Positions 24,651 to 37,399 of a stretch of 64,000 nt of DNA are shown piece after piece. The DNA lies in assembly GCA_034509425.1 (NCBI GenBank), contig JAVTVJ010000033.1, positions 2,108,001 to 2,172,000 of the forward strand, read 5' to 3'. Made by a program: the position numbers and the translations under genes. Each line of letters opens with the position of its first letter. The first letter of the stretch is position 1. The stretch comes from Eopsaltria australis. Its lineage: Eukaryota; Chordata; Aves; Passeriformes; Petroicidae. Under the pieces are notes generated by a model. That model was not told where the DNA came from and ran no database searches. It saw only the letters and a program-made list of their open reading frames with translations.

Positions 24651-26017
24651 CAAGAGGTTCCTGTTATGCTAATTCCTGTAACACACAACTCAAATCATGG
24701 TTCACAACAACTGATTCACATGTCCCAGTCCCTTCAACTCAAGTTCACTCTGGAGTATTTCTGTCTGTCCAGCACAGAATTACACACCATGTAAATTACT
24801 TGATTACAGACACTAAATTTAACTCATGATTTTCATACAATTTTTATAAGGCTTTTAATGTCCTGCTTTAAAACTATCCCAACTATTCCAACTCCACTGA
24901 GTAGGTGGATTTTTTATTTTGAGTTAGATATTTATTTCAGCAGTGTATTTCAGTATCTTCCTGGGATTCATAGGATTTAATCTTTAGTTCTACTATTCAG
25001 TTACAAGGATTTCCTTGAGGACTTCTATCTTCAGGCAACAAACACCATCCTCCAGTGGTTCCTTACCAACCTCTGGAAGTGTTAAGAAAGCATTCTATCT
25101 GATTTTTAATGTTATCAAGCTCTTACATGACCATATTTCCCTCCGGTACATCAGCAAAAGGTTACAAGGATTTCAGAATGCTGGAATTCAAGTGAACTTT
25201 GACTCAGTTTGCAAGGGACAATTTGATTTTGCTCTTATACTCACTAGCAAAAGTACCATGTGCTTCTGAACAGGAAAGTGATGTCACGAGAGACTATTTG
25301 CATTTATAAACCTTTAGCTGAGTACCATTTCCACCTTTTGCCTGGTAACTCCGTATCATATGAGCATATCCTTACAGGATATTGAATCCAATAAAACTGT
25401 TCACAGTCCAGTATGTCCCTGTGATAAGCTGAGAACAAGACTAGTTCTGCCAGTCCAAAACACGAGGGCAGAACAAAATCTCTCAGTGACAGGTACTGAA
25501 CAACACCATATATTCTCAAAGTCATAACAAGCATCCTGCCTGCAAAAGGTAATTTAAAATTTAATTTCTAGCTAATAGACACAACATCAGCCTCATAATG
25601 TATATTATTCTCTAATAGTGTCCTTTTTTTGTTAGACATTTCTTCCAGACAGATCCCAGTACTTTTCTAAGATATACAGTATATACAGTCTACAAAATTT
25701 CAGTCTTTCTGCAAGTAAAATCAGGAGAGATTTCTCTGTTGGTTAAACATCCAAGTCCAGTCCTTAGGTGGAATGGTGGAGGCAGTCATAACCTCTCATA
25801 TATTGACAAATGTTGAGCAGTGTAGCTCATAACGTATTCTCATCAATAATGAGAATCCATCAAGATATGTATTTTGAATTTTTTTTCTTAGCCAAGTCCA
25901 TTTTTAAACAGCAGATTTGATTTACTCTAATACCCAGATCATTTGGTAGTTTTTATTTTTTCTATATTGAACACTATTTCATTCTGGTACTGCCTTGACA
26001 AGTAAAAATGCCTGCTA

Positions 26018-26200
26018 TAGAATCATAGAATCATTAAGCTGGAAAAAACCTCTAAGATCATTGAGTCCAACTGTTAACCCAGCACCAACATGTTGACTGA
26101 ATCATGTCCTTAAGTGCCACATCCCACTGTTAAACACTTCCAGGGATGGCGATTCCACGACTTCCCTGGGCAACAGTCAGTACGACTGCTTCAGGGAGAA
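26018..26200 (-). mobile_element. Short CR1 LINE 3' fragment, inverted
   Basis: Clear CR1 3' end in reverse: tagaatcatagaatcattaa, then aagatcattgagtccaactg and gggatggcgattccacgact. It is truncated at the 5' side of the element after about 180 bp, the commonest form of CR1 in birds. Confidence 0.92.
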
Positions 26201-26374
26201 GAGAGAGAAAATATTTTCAAGCTTGCCTGTAATCTTTCATTTTTCAAGTATTAATATCCCCTGATTTAGGTGACCATAAGATAAAAAAATTATCTGGAAA
26301 TAAAAATGGAGATTGCTATCCCAGGACTTGTGTTTGTTATTATGAAGTGAAATTTGACAGGTTCTGTCATGCTT

Positions 26375-26414
26375 AGAGTGTTGCTTGACTCTTTAGAGCA
26401 TTGCTTGACTGAAG
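26375..26414. repeat. 20 bp imperfect tandem duplication
   Basis: Two copies with period 20 share agag and ttgcttgact (26375-26394, 26395-26414). A local slippage-type duplication, with no other feature attached. Confidence 0.6.
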
Positions 26415-27721
26415 GCTGCAACTTTGGATTAATCTGGACATACTAATTAAAGGAAGATGCTTCTTTTTTTGCTGTCAGTGTCTGGCAAAGCTGGCTGCAT
26501 TCCAGCATGTGAGTAAATATCAATGTGTATTATCAAATACAGGTGTTTAGATATTTTTCAGGTAACAATATTTAATTTTCTGCTTGAGGACTGAGTTGCT
26601 GTTTTCAAGCACTGTCCACTTGTTTAGCAAGACAGGTAGAGTGCTCAGGCTCCACCCAAATGTGTGAGCTCTGCACTTGCAGAGTTATTAGAGTTATTAG
26701 GCCAGGTATTTTGGCTTAACCAGTGGTTCTCCAGGGATTGTGTGGACTACCCTAATGGACCTGGGAGTCACCACATCCCTCTCCCCTCAGCATGCCTTCC
26801 CCATGGTTGGGCCACATGAGGCTTCTTGTACCAAGTCTGACCCCGTGTCCACCTGCCCCACTGCATCCTGCCAGCCCCAAGTCATGAGGTGCAACTGAGG
26901 CAGCGTGACAAAACAAGCTGAGACATGCAGAGACTGGCTCACCCTCTCCTGCTCACTCCCTTTCAGTGTAGGACCCAGTGCTGACTCTGAGGTTAATTGT
27001 ACTCATTGGGTCCCTAGTCCTTTCCATCACAGGGCTGCCTTGGAGAGACCTAGACGAAGAAGGGCAAGGTAGAAGTATGGCATGAACCAAAAGTAGAATG
27101 ATGAGGAGCCCACTGGTGTGCCTTGCTCCTTGGACCTTTTATTATTCCTCTATTTTTATCTCACTCCATTAGCTGGAACTTTTGTGTGTGCTCCTGAGAA
27201 GAAGAAAAGAAAGGTACAGACCTTAGCATCTTAGTGACCTTTCCAAGAAATACTTTTAAAAGTATTTTTTTGAGAATGTGAAGGTGGAAAAATTCAGCTT
27301 TACCTACAAAGGTGAGAAGCCTTGAACCAGGCATGCTGACTGATAAAATCCATAGATTCTTGCAAGCAACCAGAATGGGTTAGTTAGTATTTATATTTCT
27401 TTTCAAGATTTTCAGATTCCTCCTGCAGGCCACAGGAAAAAGAAATCCTTATAAAAATCTCATTGATTTGCACTTCTAAATCCTGTTCCCAGAAGTAATT
27501 TAGGAGCAAAATGACATTAACAGTCCAGGAGAGTTATGATTCAAAATGTCTCCCCCTTTTGAAAGTGAGCTTTAGCTTCAAAATCTGCTACTTTTTGGAA
27601 GTCTAAACTGGGCAGAGTACAAGACATTTTTTGAGAAAGAACAGATTATAAAGACTACAAGATGTATGTTTTGAAAAATATGTACAGTAAATATCAAAAG
27701 GCATTTTCATTTTTCTTACAG

Positions 27722-27814
27722 CTGTCTGTGGAAATGCTATCATTTATTGAAAAAGAACATAAAGCAAGTGTCCATCAATTAAATAATAACCACTGCTTAG
27801 GACCCCTAAGTGAT
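27722..27814 (+). CDS. Candidate internal exon, 31 codons
   Basis: A textbook acceptor (ttcatttttcttacag) and a good donor (gtaagg) frame a 93 bp segment that is open only in phase 0. It reads 31 residues, starting LSVEMLSFIEKEHKASVHQL. It enters and leaves on codon boundaries, so it fits the candidate exons on both sides. Product unknown. It could also be a non-coding RNA exon or a decoy. Confidence 0.3.
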
Positions 27815-28203
27815 GTAAGGGAAAGTCATCTGATGCTGAAAATATTTATCAGCAATTAGTTATACCCTTTTTCTGCTGTAGGTGTGTTTTTACTCTACCT
27901 ATCAAAATCATCCATACCCAAGGCCTATGGAAATAACAATTATTCACCTGCTACAAAGACTTTTTTAAGGGAGGCAAAAAAGGATTATGTTGATTCATTT
28001 CTCTTAACTCAAAGGCTTTGTATAAATACAGGGAAGAGAAATGTCTCTTCGTCTTCTCTGTATACTTGCCAACAGTTTCCAAAATTTTTTCAGACTTTCT
28101 CCTGAAAAAATGGTATTAGCAACCAAAATCTCTGTACTTCATAACATATTCAGCAACAAAGACTTGCAAAGCAAAATCCTTCTTTGTCCTGCATAACCTG
28201 TAG

Positions 28204-28256
28204 TGCGTGCACTGGCACGTCTGTTATCAGTGCAGTGCACTGTGCGACTGCAAACA
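28204..28256 (+). CDS. Candidate small exon, Cys-rich in one frame
   Basis: The acceptor has a long pyrimidine tract (ccttctttgtcctgc...tag) and the donor is gtaata. In phase 0 it reads CVHWHVCYQCSALCDCK and leaves two bases, compatible with 27722-27814 upstream and 39844-39896 downstream. Three CpGs in 53 bp is notable here. All three frames are open, so coding status is not settled. A self-complementary core (cagtgcactg) lies inside it. Confidence 0.22.
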
Positions 28257-28471
28257 GTAATACAATCAGGTTTTCATTTATATTAATGTGGCTAAGCTCT
28301 GTGTTTGATCATGTTAAAAGATATGCACTTGCTAAATGTAATTCCCATATATTAATATATTACCTACAAAAGGCCATTGTTTATGTAATGTGATTCGCAT
28401 GAGGATTATGAATGAAAATTTATCAGTGAGATTGGCAAATATTCTCATTTAGATTTAGGTTAGAAGAACTT

Positions 28472-28486
28472 AAAAAAAAAAAAAAA
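28472..28486. repeat. Poly(A) tract
   Basis: About 15 A residues in a row. I see no processed-gene sequence immediately upstream. Confidence 0.8.
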
Positions 28487-29109
28487 TCACATGAAATCAG
28501 TAAATGTCCATCAGCAGCAGATTTACTATCAGCATCTCAAGACTAAACTCATCATCATGTATAAACCGAGTCCCACAGACCTGTTCAGGAATACATCCAT
28601 TACTATTGAGTGAAAACTGAACTTTGTATTTCTCTTATGAAGAAATTGCCTCCTTCATGCATGAGGAACTTTGACAAAATAAAATCCAGACTTCAGCACT
28701 GTGGCCCAACATGATCCCTATATTACAATTAGGATTGTACCAGTAATGGATTTTCCAGCAGCTGATATTCATAAGGTTGAAAGTAACCACCAGCCTTTTC
28801 TACAGTAAAGCAGGAGTTAAAGAACATTCTCAAAAGACAGAAAACCTGGCTGAGTGTCTTCCTTGGCTTGGATGGACTGAAACTCTCATTTCCCAAAGAA
28901 GTCCATTTTGCATTTTTTTTTAATTGAGCACAAACAAGAAAAAAGACTTAGATGCAAGGATTCACGTGCTGAGATGTCCTACTCTCTGTTATCATAGTCT
29001 TGTGCTTTTCCTCACAGGAAAATTTTTTGTTTCAGTACCAGCACTGTCTTCAAACCCTTTCAAGAAACAGAAAGAGTTTAATCCAAGACTGACCACGACC
29101 TCAGTAAGT

Positions 29110-31994
29110 GCACTCCCCACTGAGGTACGAGCAGAAAGGGATAAATGCACATACTTACTGTAATTTAACTCTCCTGAGAACATAGGAAATTACATTCTTC
29201 TGGATACCTCCTTATGACTTATTTTTTCTTTTCTGTTTTTTTTTTCTTTTCACATATCACAGATGCTTAATTTGTAATAACTGGAGTCCTGTTAGTAAAT
29301 TGGAGCTCTGTTCCCATTTACTTCAAAAATGTATCTGAACAGCATTTTATATCAATGTTTTTTGGCAGAGGATGAAACAATTCCAATGTGAGTGGTAATC
29401 AGCTGTCTGTGTACCTCCATTTACAGGTAGATATCATCCTGCTTGCCCAGACAGGATTAAAGATTTTAAGAGGTAGAATCAAGAGAACAGGGAAATCTAT
29501 GGGACATGGAAAAAATAATCAGTATTATACAATAGGATTTTTTTTCTGGGAGGGTTAGCTTTTGAGAGTAGTTTAACTAGGCTGAGAAATTTTAATCTGC
29601 CTTACTGGAACTAAATTTGGAGGAGATAACAAAGCCTTAATGATGACAGGGTTTAATGGGAATGAAGATGAATGAAGTAGTTACCAACAGGTGGGTAAGA
29701 ATCTCTTATGAAGAAAAGAGTCCATAAACTGAAGGAAGTGTATTGAGCTGACTGGAATGTATCAAAGCTTCAGCAAAAATTTTCTTTGAGGGAGGAAGGA
29801 AATATCCAGAAAAGGTTATTTTATTTTTAGCTCTCTGCTCTGCATGTGTGTACCTTTGAAAAAGAGAGTGCTTTGTTCTGAAAAAAACATTCTGAAAAAA
29901 CTGCAGTCAGCTCAGCAGTCACAAATCCCTGAAGGAAGAAGGGCACACAGATGCCAGATGTACTTGTCATGCTACCAGAGCTGGAGAAATGGGAATGTCT
30001 GGCCAGTGATCCATTTCAGATTTCATCTTTTGAGAGAGTGGCCTGGTCACTGAGTACATGGAAGAAAGATGGAAACAGTCCAAAGGGAAGATCTCCCAAA
30101 GACAATAATGCTTGGTGTCATCCAGTGACAATTTTTAGCTGAAGGAACCTCTGTCCCCAGAACCTGTTCTACATCTCACCAGCCCATCAGTTTTGCAAAC
30201 ATTACTTTTACTGGGGCTGCACTGTAACATAAAGCATCAAAACCATCAGGCTGAAAACAAACCACCCAGCATGGACTGGGAGCTTCTTAAAATTGCAGCT
30301 GGTCTTTCTCCTGACCCCCACATCAGCATGGCCACTCAGACACACTCAGCATGACAAAAAGGGACACAGGCAGCAGCATTAACGTCTGGGGGAACAGATA
30401 CAGGTGGTGAAGGGATTTGGCATCCTGTCAGCCCATCCAGTCAGTGTGGTTTACACCCCCATGATGCCCACATTGCCCACAGTATGCACCAGGTTTGGCT
30501 ATGTATTGCAAACTGCTGCGTGTGTTCTTCAGTTTCACTATGTATTGGTTGATGTTTTGCCTTAGATTTGGGGAGATACAGTTAAATGACCTTGGGATCA
30601 ATGGAGACACAGCTTTGTCAAGAAAGTGAAGAATTTTCTTTTTCTGAAAGCATATAATACTCCTGATTTTTTGCTTGCATTCCATAAATCAGCATTCATT
30701 TACAGAAAAGCTCAAAGTAAGAGATCCGATTATCCTGGAGGTAATTAAAATCTTATCCTTATCCATGAGCAGGGCAATAACCTGGGAGGTCCCTTTCATA
30801 TTTTATGGAGTACAACATAAAACCACTGAAGCAATATCAGATGACTCTTTGACAACATATTATGTGGTGCAGCCACATTACTGGAAAACTACTGACATTT
30901 TTTAAAGGGAAAGTTGTGGTGCAGTTTTCCATGAGATACTGATTAATATGCTATTGAGTCTATAAATAAGGTGCCAACCAGCAGCAGTTGTGACAACATT
31001 TCTGCACCTTGCTAGGCTGGGGCTGAGATCAGTAAGTCAGTTCACATAGGCCAGTTATCCACGATGCAACAGTAATGAATGGTGAAAGGCAGGATATGAG
31101 TTGCTATTTAGAGGAAAAGTGTTCAGAAAAATAAGGACAAAATGAGAATTTCTTCATACAAATTTAGCCATGTTACAAACATACTCAGACAGAAAAATGA
31201 GAGAAGTGTCTAAGTGCAAAACAAGCAATAAATCTGAAGATAATAGAAAGCAGTGAGTGGCAGTCCAAGGCCACACACTGCATTTCATCATATGTGCCAA
31301 AAATAAAAAACAAACTCCACAGAGAAATAAGACCCTAAACAACCCTCTGATCTTTGCTTTAGGCTTAAAGTAGTTTGCTCCGTGGGCCTGTGTCTTTTCT
31401 TACTCAGCCCTGTTTTGTTATAGACTCAATGAATTTTGAGTGCATAAATAATAGCATAACCTTTCTTTTTCTGTGTTCTGGACAAGATTCTAATTTTGAA
31501 ATATCTTCAGGTTCCTCTCAGAGGTTTATACTGTGGAAATAGCGAGGCTCCAGTAGAAACATTGGTGGAATGAGAGAAGATATTTAATGAATGAGGTCCC
31601 TGGGATGCTTTGCTTTGGGAATAACTCAAACACATGGTTTGATCAGGCAGCTGTCTGTGTGCAGTTTGTCATTTCTAAGCTCTGTTTTTCCAGGAGATTA
31701 ATTAAGGTGCATGCAGTGTTTTTGTCTCAATTAGAAGTAATGAAATGGGGCAGCTTTCTTAAAATTACAGCATATAGTAGGAAGTCTGAAATTAATGGAT
31801 ACCATAAGAAAAACTAACCTCTCACAAATTATTAGTATAGACTGTTGAAATAATATTTTCAATATCCCAAACAGAGGTTTGTGTTAAGTGTTTTTATGGC
31901 AATTGTGTATCCTAACCAACACTAGTTTATAAAAAGACTTACTCATACATACAGTCTATATCAACAATTTTTGTGACCTTTCTTTTCCTTAAAG
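29110..31994. other. No gene called
   Basis: The stretch has no named repeat. A segment just before it (about 29008-29103, donor gtaagt) reads SVPALSSNPFKKQKEFNPRL, but its phase does not fit its neighbours, so it is left uncalled. Several gtaagt/gtaaga sites (30714, 31033) have only tiny possible exons. Confidence 0.45.
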
Positions 31995-32240
31995 TTTTGC
32001 CATGAGTCTTCTCCAAGCAAACCATCCTCAGGTCTATCTGCTGCATTACCACATCCATGGCACGTCACTGGACTCACTCCAGCACATCTGTGCCAGTATT
32101 GTACTGGGGAGGCCAGAACTGGGCCCAGCATTCCAGATGTGTCTCACCGGGACTGGACAGAGGGGAAGGATCTCCTCCCTACACCTTCTGCCAATGCTCT
32201 TCTTGCCACAAGGGCCTTCCTTGATTTCCTTCTAACTAAA
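31995..32240 (-). mobile_element. Internal CR1 LINE fragment, inverted
   Basis: About 240 bp matching the CR1 region just upstream of the 3' end, read in reverse (ctggactcactccagcacat, then ggaggccagaactgggccca and cattccagatgtgtctcacc). The extreme 3' terminus is not present. The 77-codon + strand ORF is an artefact of the repeat. Confidence 0.85.
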
Positions 32241-35200
32241 AATACAAAACCAAAATCAAACAAACTCCCCCCCTCCCCCATACCCAAAACAAACTAACAC
32301 CTTACTCTTTTTTTGACAGGTCTTTAAGAAACACTACATTGTATGCAATCAGGAACAATAACTTGTAAACTGTAATGGAATGTAGACACAGCATACAAAT
32401 TGAGGAATCGTCACACTGAGGGTATTGACACTGACTGATTTCGGGCTGCGTGTGTGTTTAGAGAATGGTCTGCACAACATAGCAGCTACTACCAAATGCT
32501 TGTAACATAGCAAATAATGGTAGGATATTATTTGGTTCCTAATATGTTTTCTCCCTACAGATCAGCCCAAAACTTTAAATTCCACCTCTTTATTTTTGTT
32601 TGGCATTGCTGCTTGTTATAGCTGGACAATTTTATTAATAAGACTATGTGTAGCCTTCCTTTAATTTTGCTGGTTTATTAATCTCAAGAGTGGCCTGTGA
32701 CAGTCCGTTTAACAGGATGGTCACACTTTTCTGGTTTGCCTACTCAATCAAACAGTTCTTTATTCAAATTTGGACTTGTTTTCTTTCAGTGTATCTGGAT
32801 GTCCTTTCAGTCTTATAGAGAAAAGAAGGAAGAAGATAGCAATTATTTTCCTCTCCACAATTCATTATTTACATTCCATATTATTTCTTGCCTCCCTTGC
32901 AATTTAAATGCTTTTGCATTAAAAATACTGTTTTCTTTTATAGCTTTTTCCCCTGTATTAATCATTCTTGTTGTCATAAGGGCTTTGTTTTCGCAAATGA
33001 TGTCAGCAGAGTAATTTTATGGCATTTTAGCTTTATGCTTAATGCTTGTATATCAAAGTGTATAATCAGTTATGTCTGATGATTGACTGATTACTGTTTT
33101 CTGTGTAAACATGCACAGAGGTATTCTTTGTATTTCACCTTGACAGTGAAATTGTAGGCTATTTTCCTTTGTTAAAGCATTACAAAACCAGTTTACCTGC
33201 TTTTTAGTATTTCTTACCTTTCCTAAGCAAAAATTCCATTCTATTCTTCATTATTTCCTTGTTGTTTACCAGAGGGACATCAATTAAAAAGATCAGGCAT
33301 TATGAAAAGTCATTATTGCTTAAAGACTTTTAAATCCATGCTTTTGTGACTCCCTCGTTACCTATTTTCATATAAACTCTTCCAAATTTGCTAAGCTGAT
33401 ATGAATTGAGATAAATTAGATCATTTGTAGCCTAGTCTTTGCTGCCAAATTTGGATCAGCAGTCTGTGTGCTTCCCTGTACAGAGCATGGCATTGTGTGC
33501 TGGGTCCTCTTGGAGGATGAAATCTCAGATTTGCTCTCAGTCCAGACAGCTATTTTGCTTCCCCAGCACAGCTAGCAGTCATTGCTTCCCTCATTTTCTT
33601 TCCACAATTGTCAACAATTACCTCCCATGCGCTGGTTCTCTCCAGTGCTTTCTGTGCCAGCAGTTTGATTGCAGCATCCCATACACATTTTTTGAGAAAT
33701 TTTAAGAATACATATTTGAGCACTCCCCTGCAGATTATGGTAGCATGCATTCTCTGCTTCGTGGTGGTGGCAAGGTACTTCATTGAACTCACATTTCTTG
33801 TTCAAAAGGAAGGTGGGCATTCATTCATCTTAAATTACAACCTTGTTGAAATATTACCTTGACTCATTTTGAGCCAAATAATAATTTTCAACTTGAGCAT
33901 CTAATGAGACTCACAGGGGAAAATATTTGTACTTGTGTGAACTGTGGTTGATTCAGCATTGAAATAAATGGTTGGTTCTGCAGTATTTAGACCTAGATTT
34001 TTTACTTGATCCACAATTTCTTTTAAGAAATATGCATATTGTAGGGTTCAGTTCTGTCTGTGGGACTCTTTGAAAGATTGGCATTTCTGTAATGTAAAGT
34101 GGAAGTTCCCCAATTCTTATCTGAACTTTCCAAACTGCAATGGTTTTGAATAGAATCTGCTTTCAAAAAAGCTCTGAAGTCTGGCTTTGTAACAGCTGAC
34201 AAGAATTTAAACAGGAGAAAAAATACAGTTGTACATCAAATTGTACCTGTGAAAACTACCAAATGTAGATTTGGAGAGCAAGGCTGGAATTGCACTAGGA
34301 CTCCTGCAAGCTGCTGGGTATTTTTTACTATGGAATATCAGGTATTTTCCTTCTCATTTAAGAATTTGTGATAATGACAACACTGCAGTTGTTTACAGAG
34401 ACCTTGTCCCAGGCTGTGTTTGCCCAAGGCTTTGTTGGCCGTCTTAAATTGGTAGGTTTGGCTTTACTTGCAAGACCCCTGCCTGCTTCCAAACACCACA
34501 GGTGCTCCAGGGAACAGGTATGAGTGGATCTTCTGTGGTTTGAAAGGTTGTTAAAGGTTGATTGATAGAAACTCTTTCATGAGATGCCTTGCAGCACGCG
34601 TGTGAGTAGCTGTTTTAAGGTAGGTGGATCATGGTTGAGGCCACAGTTTGGAGGTGGGCAACACTTGAAGCAGTAAAGGACTGCTGCATTAAGGATTGTT
34701 CAGCTCTCACATGCACAGAAAAAAAAGAAGTATTTAAGCTCAGGATTAGGAATCATGAAATAACCAACAAAGTTGTGGAAACCATATGCTCTACCACAAG
34801 CCAGCTGCAGCTCACTAGCCAGATAAGCAGTGTGAGTGAAGAAGGTGAAGGAGGGATTCCCATTGTGTTGGAGTTGATCTGATTTACAAAAGTGTTAGCA
34901 TAGCTACGGTACTGAAACAGTATTATGTGGCTGTATTCATACAAATAAATAAATAAACTCTACTTTAAAACTACAAATAAAATTGTGTTTTGGTGTATTT
35001 CTATTTCTTTGCAGCTTCTGGAGTGTTTAGGACATGACACAAACTTGCCTTCGTACACAGCAACTCTGAACCTACTTTCTACTCAAGTTAGGGGTCAAGC
35101 AATGAAAAATCACCATAAGTGTTTCAGGACTGTGTAGCCCTGTACAGAGCAGAGTAATAAAATGTCACCCTATGTGATGTAAATTCTCAGCATTAACTTT

Positions 35201-35580
35201 TCTGGAAATACAAGTATGCAGTTGTCATTCATCATCATGAGTTCAGGGGAAAATGGATAAACACCTCAACCAAACTACCTGAAAAATAAAAACAACTCCA
35301 AAATCTAGGTATGGCTGATATTACATCTAACTTCATCTGAGGATGTGGTGCACAATTTATGCTTTCAGAAATCAATTACTAGAACATACACAAGAAATAG
35401 GTAAACCTCATTCTATCCTTGATTCAGCCTAAAATAGGTTGAACACCAATCTCTGATAAACTATGAGAATGCTCTTAGTTCATTAGAGCATTTGGTATAA
35501 AGACTTAAGAGCTCTCTGCTAAATGTATAGTCAGGCATACAAGAGAGCTCTTTGCATAGCTGGCAAAAAAACCCACCACC

Positions 35581-35680
35581 CAACAGAAGCAACAAAACCC
35601 AAAAACAACAACAGCAGCAACAACAACAAAAAGAATAACAACACAAAACTGAAATTAAAAAAAAGGCAACAAAACACCCA
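35581..35680. repeat. CAA-rich low-complexity tract
   Basis: A degenerate CAA/A-rich tract that makes a run of Cys codons on the opposite strand. It explains the 95-codon - strand ORF there, which should not be read as a gene. Confidence 0.85.
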
Positions 35681-36304
35681 GGGAAAATAATAGGAAGCCC
35701 TTCTTTAGCCTTGTACCTAGGACACCTAGCCAAAGGGATAAAAATCAACTTAGGGGTTTATGTATTCCACTTACATCATAACATGAAACAAGGAGCAGAC
35801 CCCAAAATCTCCCTATTTGTGTAAAGGCCTGAGCTAACTCCAGACTGCCTTTTCATGTCCATGAGCAGATCTAGTGCCTTTTGCTACCCTGGCTGCACAG
35901 AATGCCAGCTGTGATACATGCTGATAAAACCCACTGGTGACTAAATCTCTGGGGGAAGTCACGTTTCTTTTTGTTTAGTCTGAGGACCTCCCATCTTCTT
36001 GAAGTGCGACCTTTGTGCAGTACTCCGGTCACAATGCTCTCCTCCCTTTCCTGCAGAGAGCTCCTGACACCGAATCCTGACCAAACAAGAGAGGAGCACT
36101 CAGTCTGCACGGGACTGACAGCCAGTTCCTCACCATCATCTCCTCTTCCCTCTCCCATCCTGTTATCTTTTCCTGTAGTTGCTGTGGGCTGAGCAGTGGG
36201 TGACAGCAATCTGGCTCTCTCTTTTTGTGTCCTTGTCCTTTACTTTCTGTGGCTGACACACTACACCAGGCAGCAGAGCTGCTGGGCTGGAGGGTGCTGT
36301 GAGG

Positions 36305-36388
36305 TCTTCAGCAGTGTAAGGGTAACAATTGGACTCAATGGCCTTAGAGACCTTTTCCAACCTGAATTATCCTATGATTCTATGATTA
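36305..36388 (+). mobile_element. CR1 LINE 3' terminus, forward
   Basis: Forward CR1 end: caattggactcaatggcctt, agagaccttttccaacctga, then the terminal repeat atcctatgattctatgatt. Only about 80 bp remain, directly to the right of a CpG-holding stretch of unknown origin. Confidence 0.88.
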
Positions 36389-37312
36389 ATGAGGAGAGGG
36401 GAGCTCCACTACCATTGGCAGCAGGGGAACATCCAGCAAGACTTGGAAAATACAGAAATGGTAATAGCCTAGATTGTGATAGTTTCCATATTGTGCTGGC
36501 TGCAGCATTCAGAGAATTTCAGTGAGATTTTTCTTCTGTAAAATGAGAGGCAGGAACCTCCTACAGCATGAAAGTTCTTGCTGCAAATGCACCAGCTTCA
36601 CTTGGAGGTGTGTTGTGCTGTGCTGGACAGACCAGTGACATGGTAGCTGGCAGGGAAAAGCTGTATGAAAATAGCTGGCATAAAGGAAGTATTGTAAAAT
36701 AGACTCAGCTAGGTTATTCAGAAATGAGAGCATTCTTGCACAGTAGCTGCTGGAAGGGAATGTGATCTGAGCAGTTCTGCTTTGGTAGCAGCACTGGAAT
36801 GGAGACAGGACTGGAAGACTTAAGTTTTACAATGTTTGTTCACAGCATGTCAAACTGATGCAAATAGACAAAATGGGAAGACTGTCTGACAAGAATTTGT
36901 GCTTCTGAAGAGATTGTCAACTGTAGGTTTTGAAAAAAAAATTAATGGTCAAAATGACTAAAAATTGGACACTTTGGAGGCAGGGGAGGGGTATGAAAAG
37001 AAAAAAAAGGGCAAAAAGCCCCTGTCAGTTTTGGAGCGAGGTAGGAAGAGGAATAAATCAGATGACTCTAAGGAAAATGAAGTGCACATGTTGCATTGCT
37101 CAGAGAGGACGGAAGTGAGGCAGTACCATGTGCCAGTGGAGCTGAACGACCTCCACAGCAGATGTGAGCTGATACGATCTGTGAAGATGCACTGTAACAG
37201 TGCCGAGCAGCACTGAAAGCTCCACTCTTTGCATATACTTTAGAAAACCTGGTGATACATGCTTTTCACTGTGTAATAAAAAAGGCAAAATAAAAGCATA
37301 TTACAAGGCAGA

Positions 37313-37395
37313 GATTGGTTGCCAGGATGAGAATTGAACTGGCATCCTCTTTGCACTCGCAGTGTGAAACCAGTCAGTGCCAGATCAATCACTTG
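37313..37395 (-). repeat. tRNA-like remnant, possibly a tRNA-derived SINE head
   Basis: On the - strand there is an A-box-like TGGCACTGACTGG (37382-37370) and, about 30 bases on, a B-box-like AGTTCAATTCT (37340-37330; 8 of 11 against GGTTCGANTCC). The spacing suits an RNA polymerase III promoter of tRNA type. The stems do not pair well, so this is not a functional tRNA. An old SINE head or chance are the alternatives. Confidence 0.25.
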
Positions 37396-37399
37396 TTCA

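Noticed and set aside
24453..24794. 113-codon + strand ORF
   Set aside because: It begins inside an LTR fragment and has no features of a retroviral or host protein.
35461..35748. 95-codon - strand ORF with a Cys run
   Set aside because: The Cys run is a translation of the CAA-rich simple sequence.
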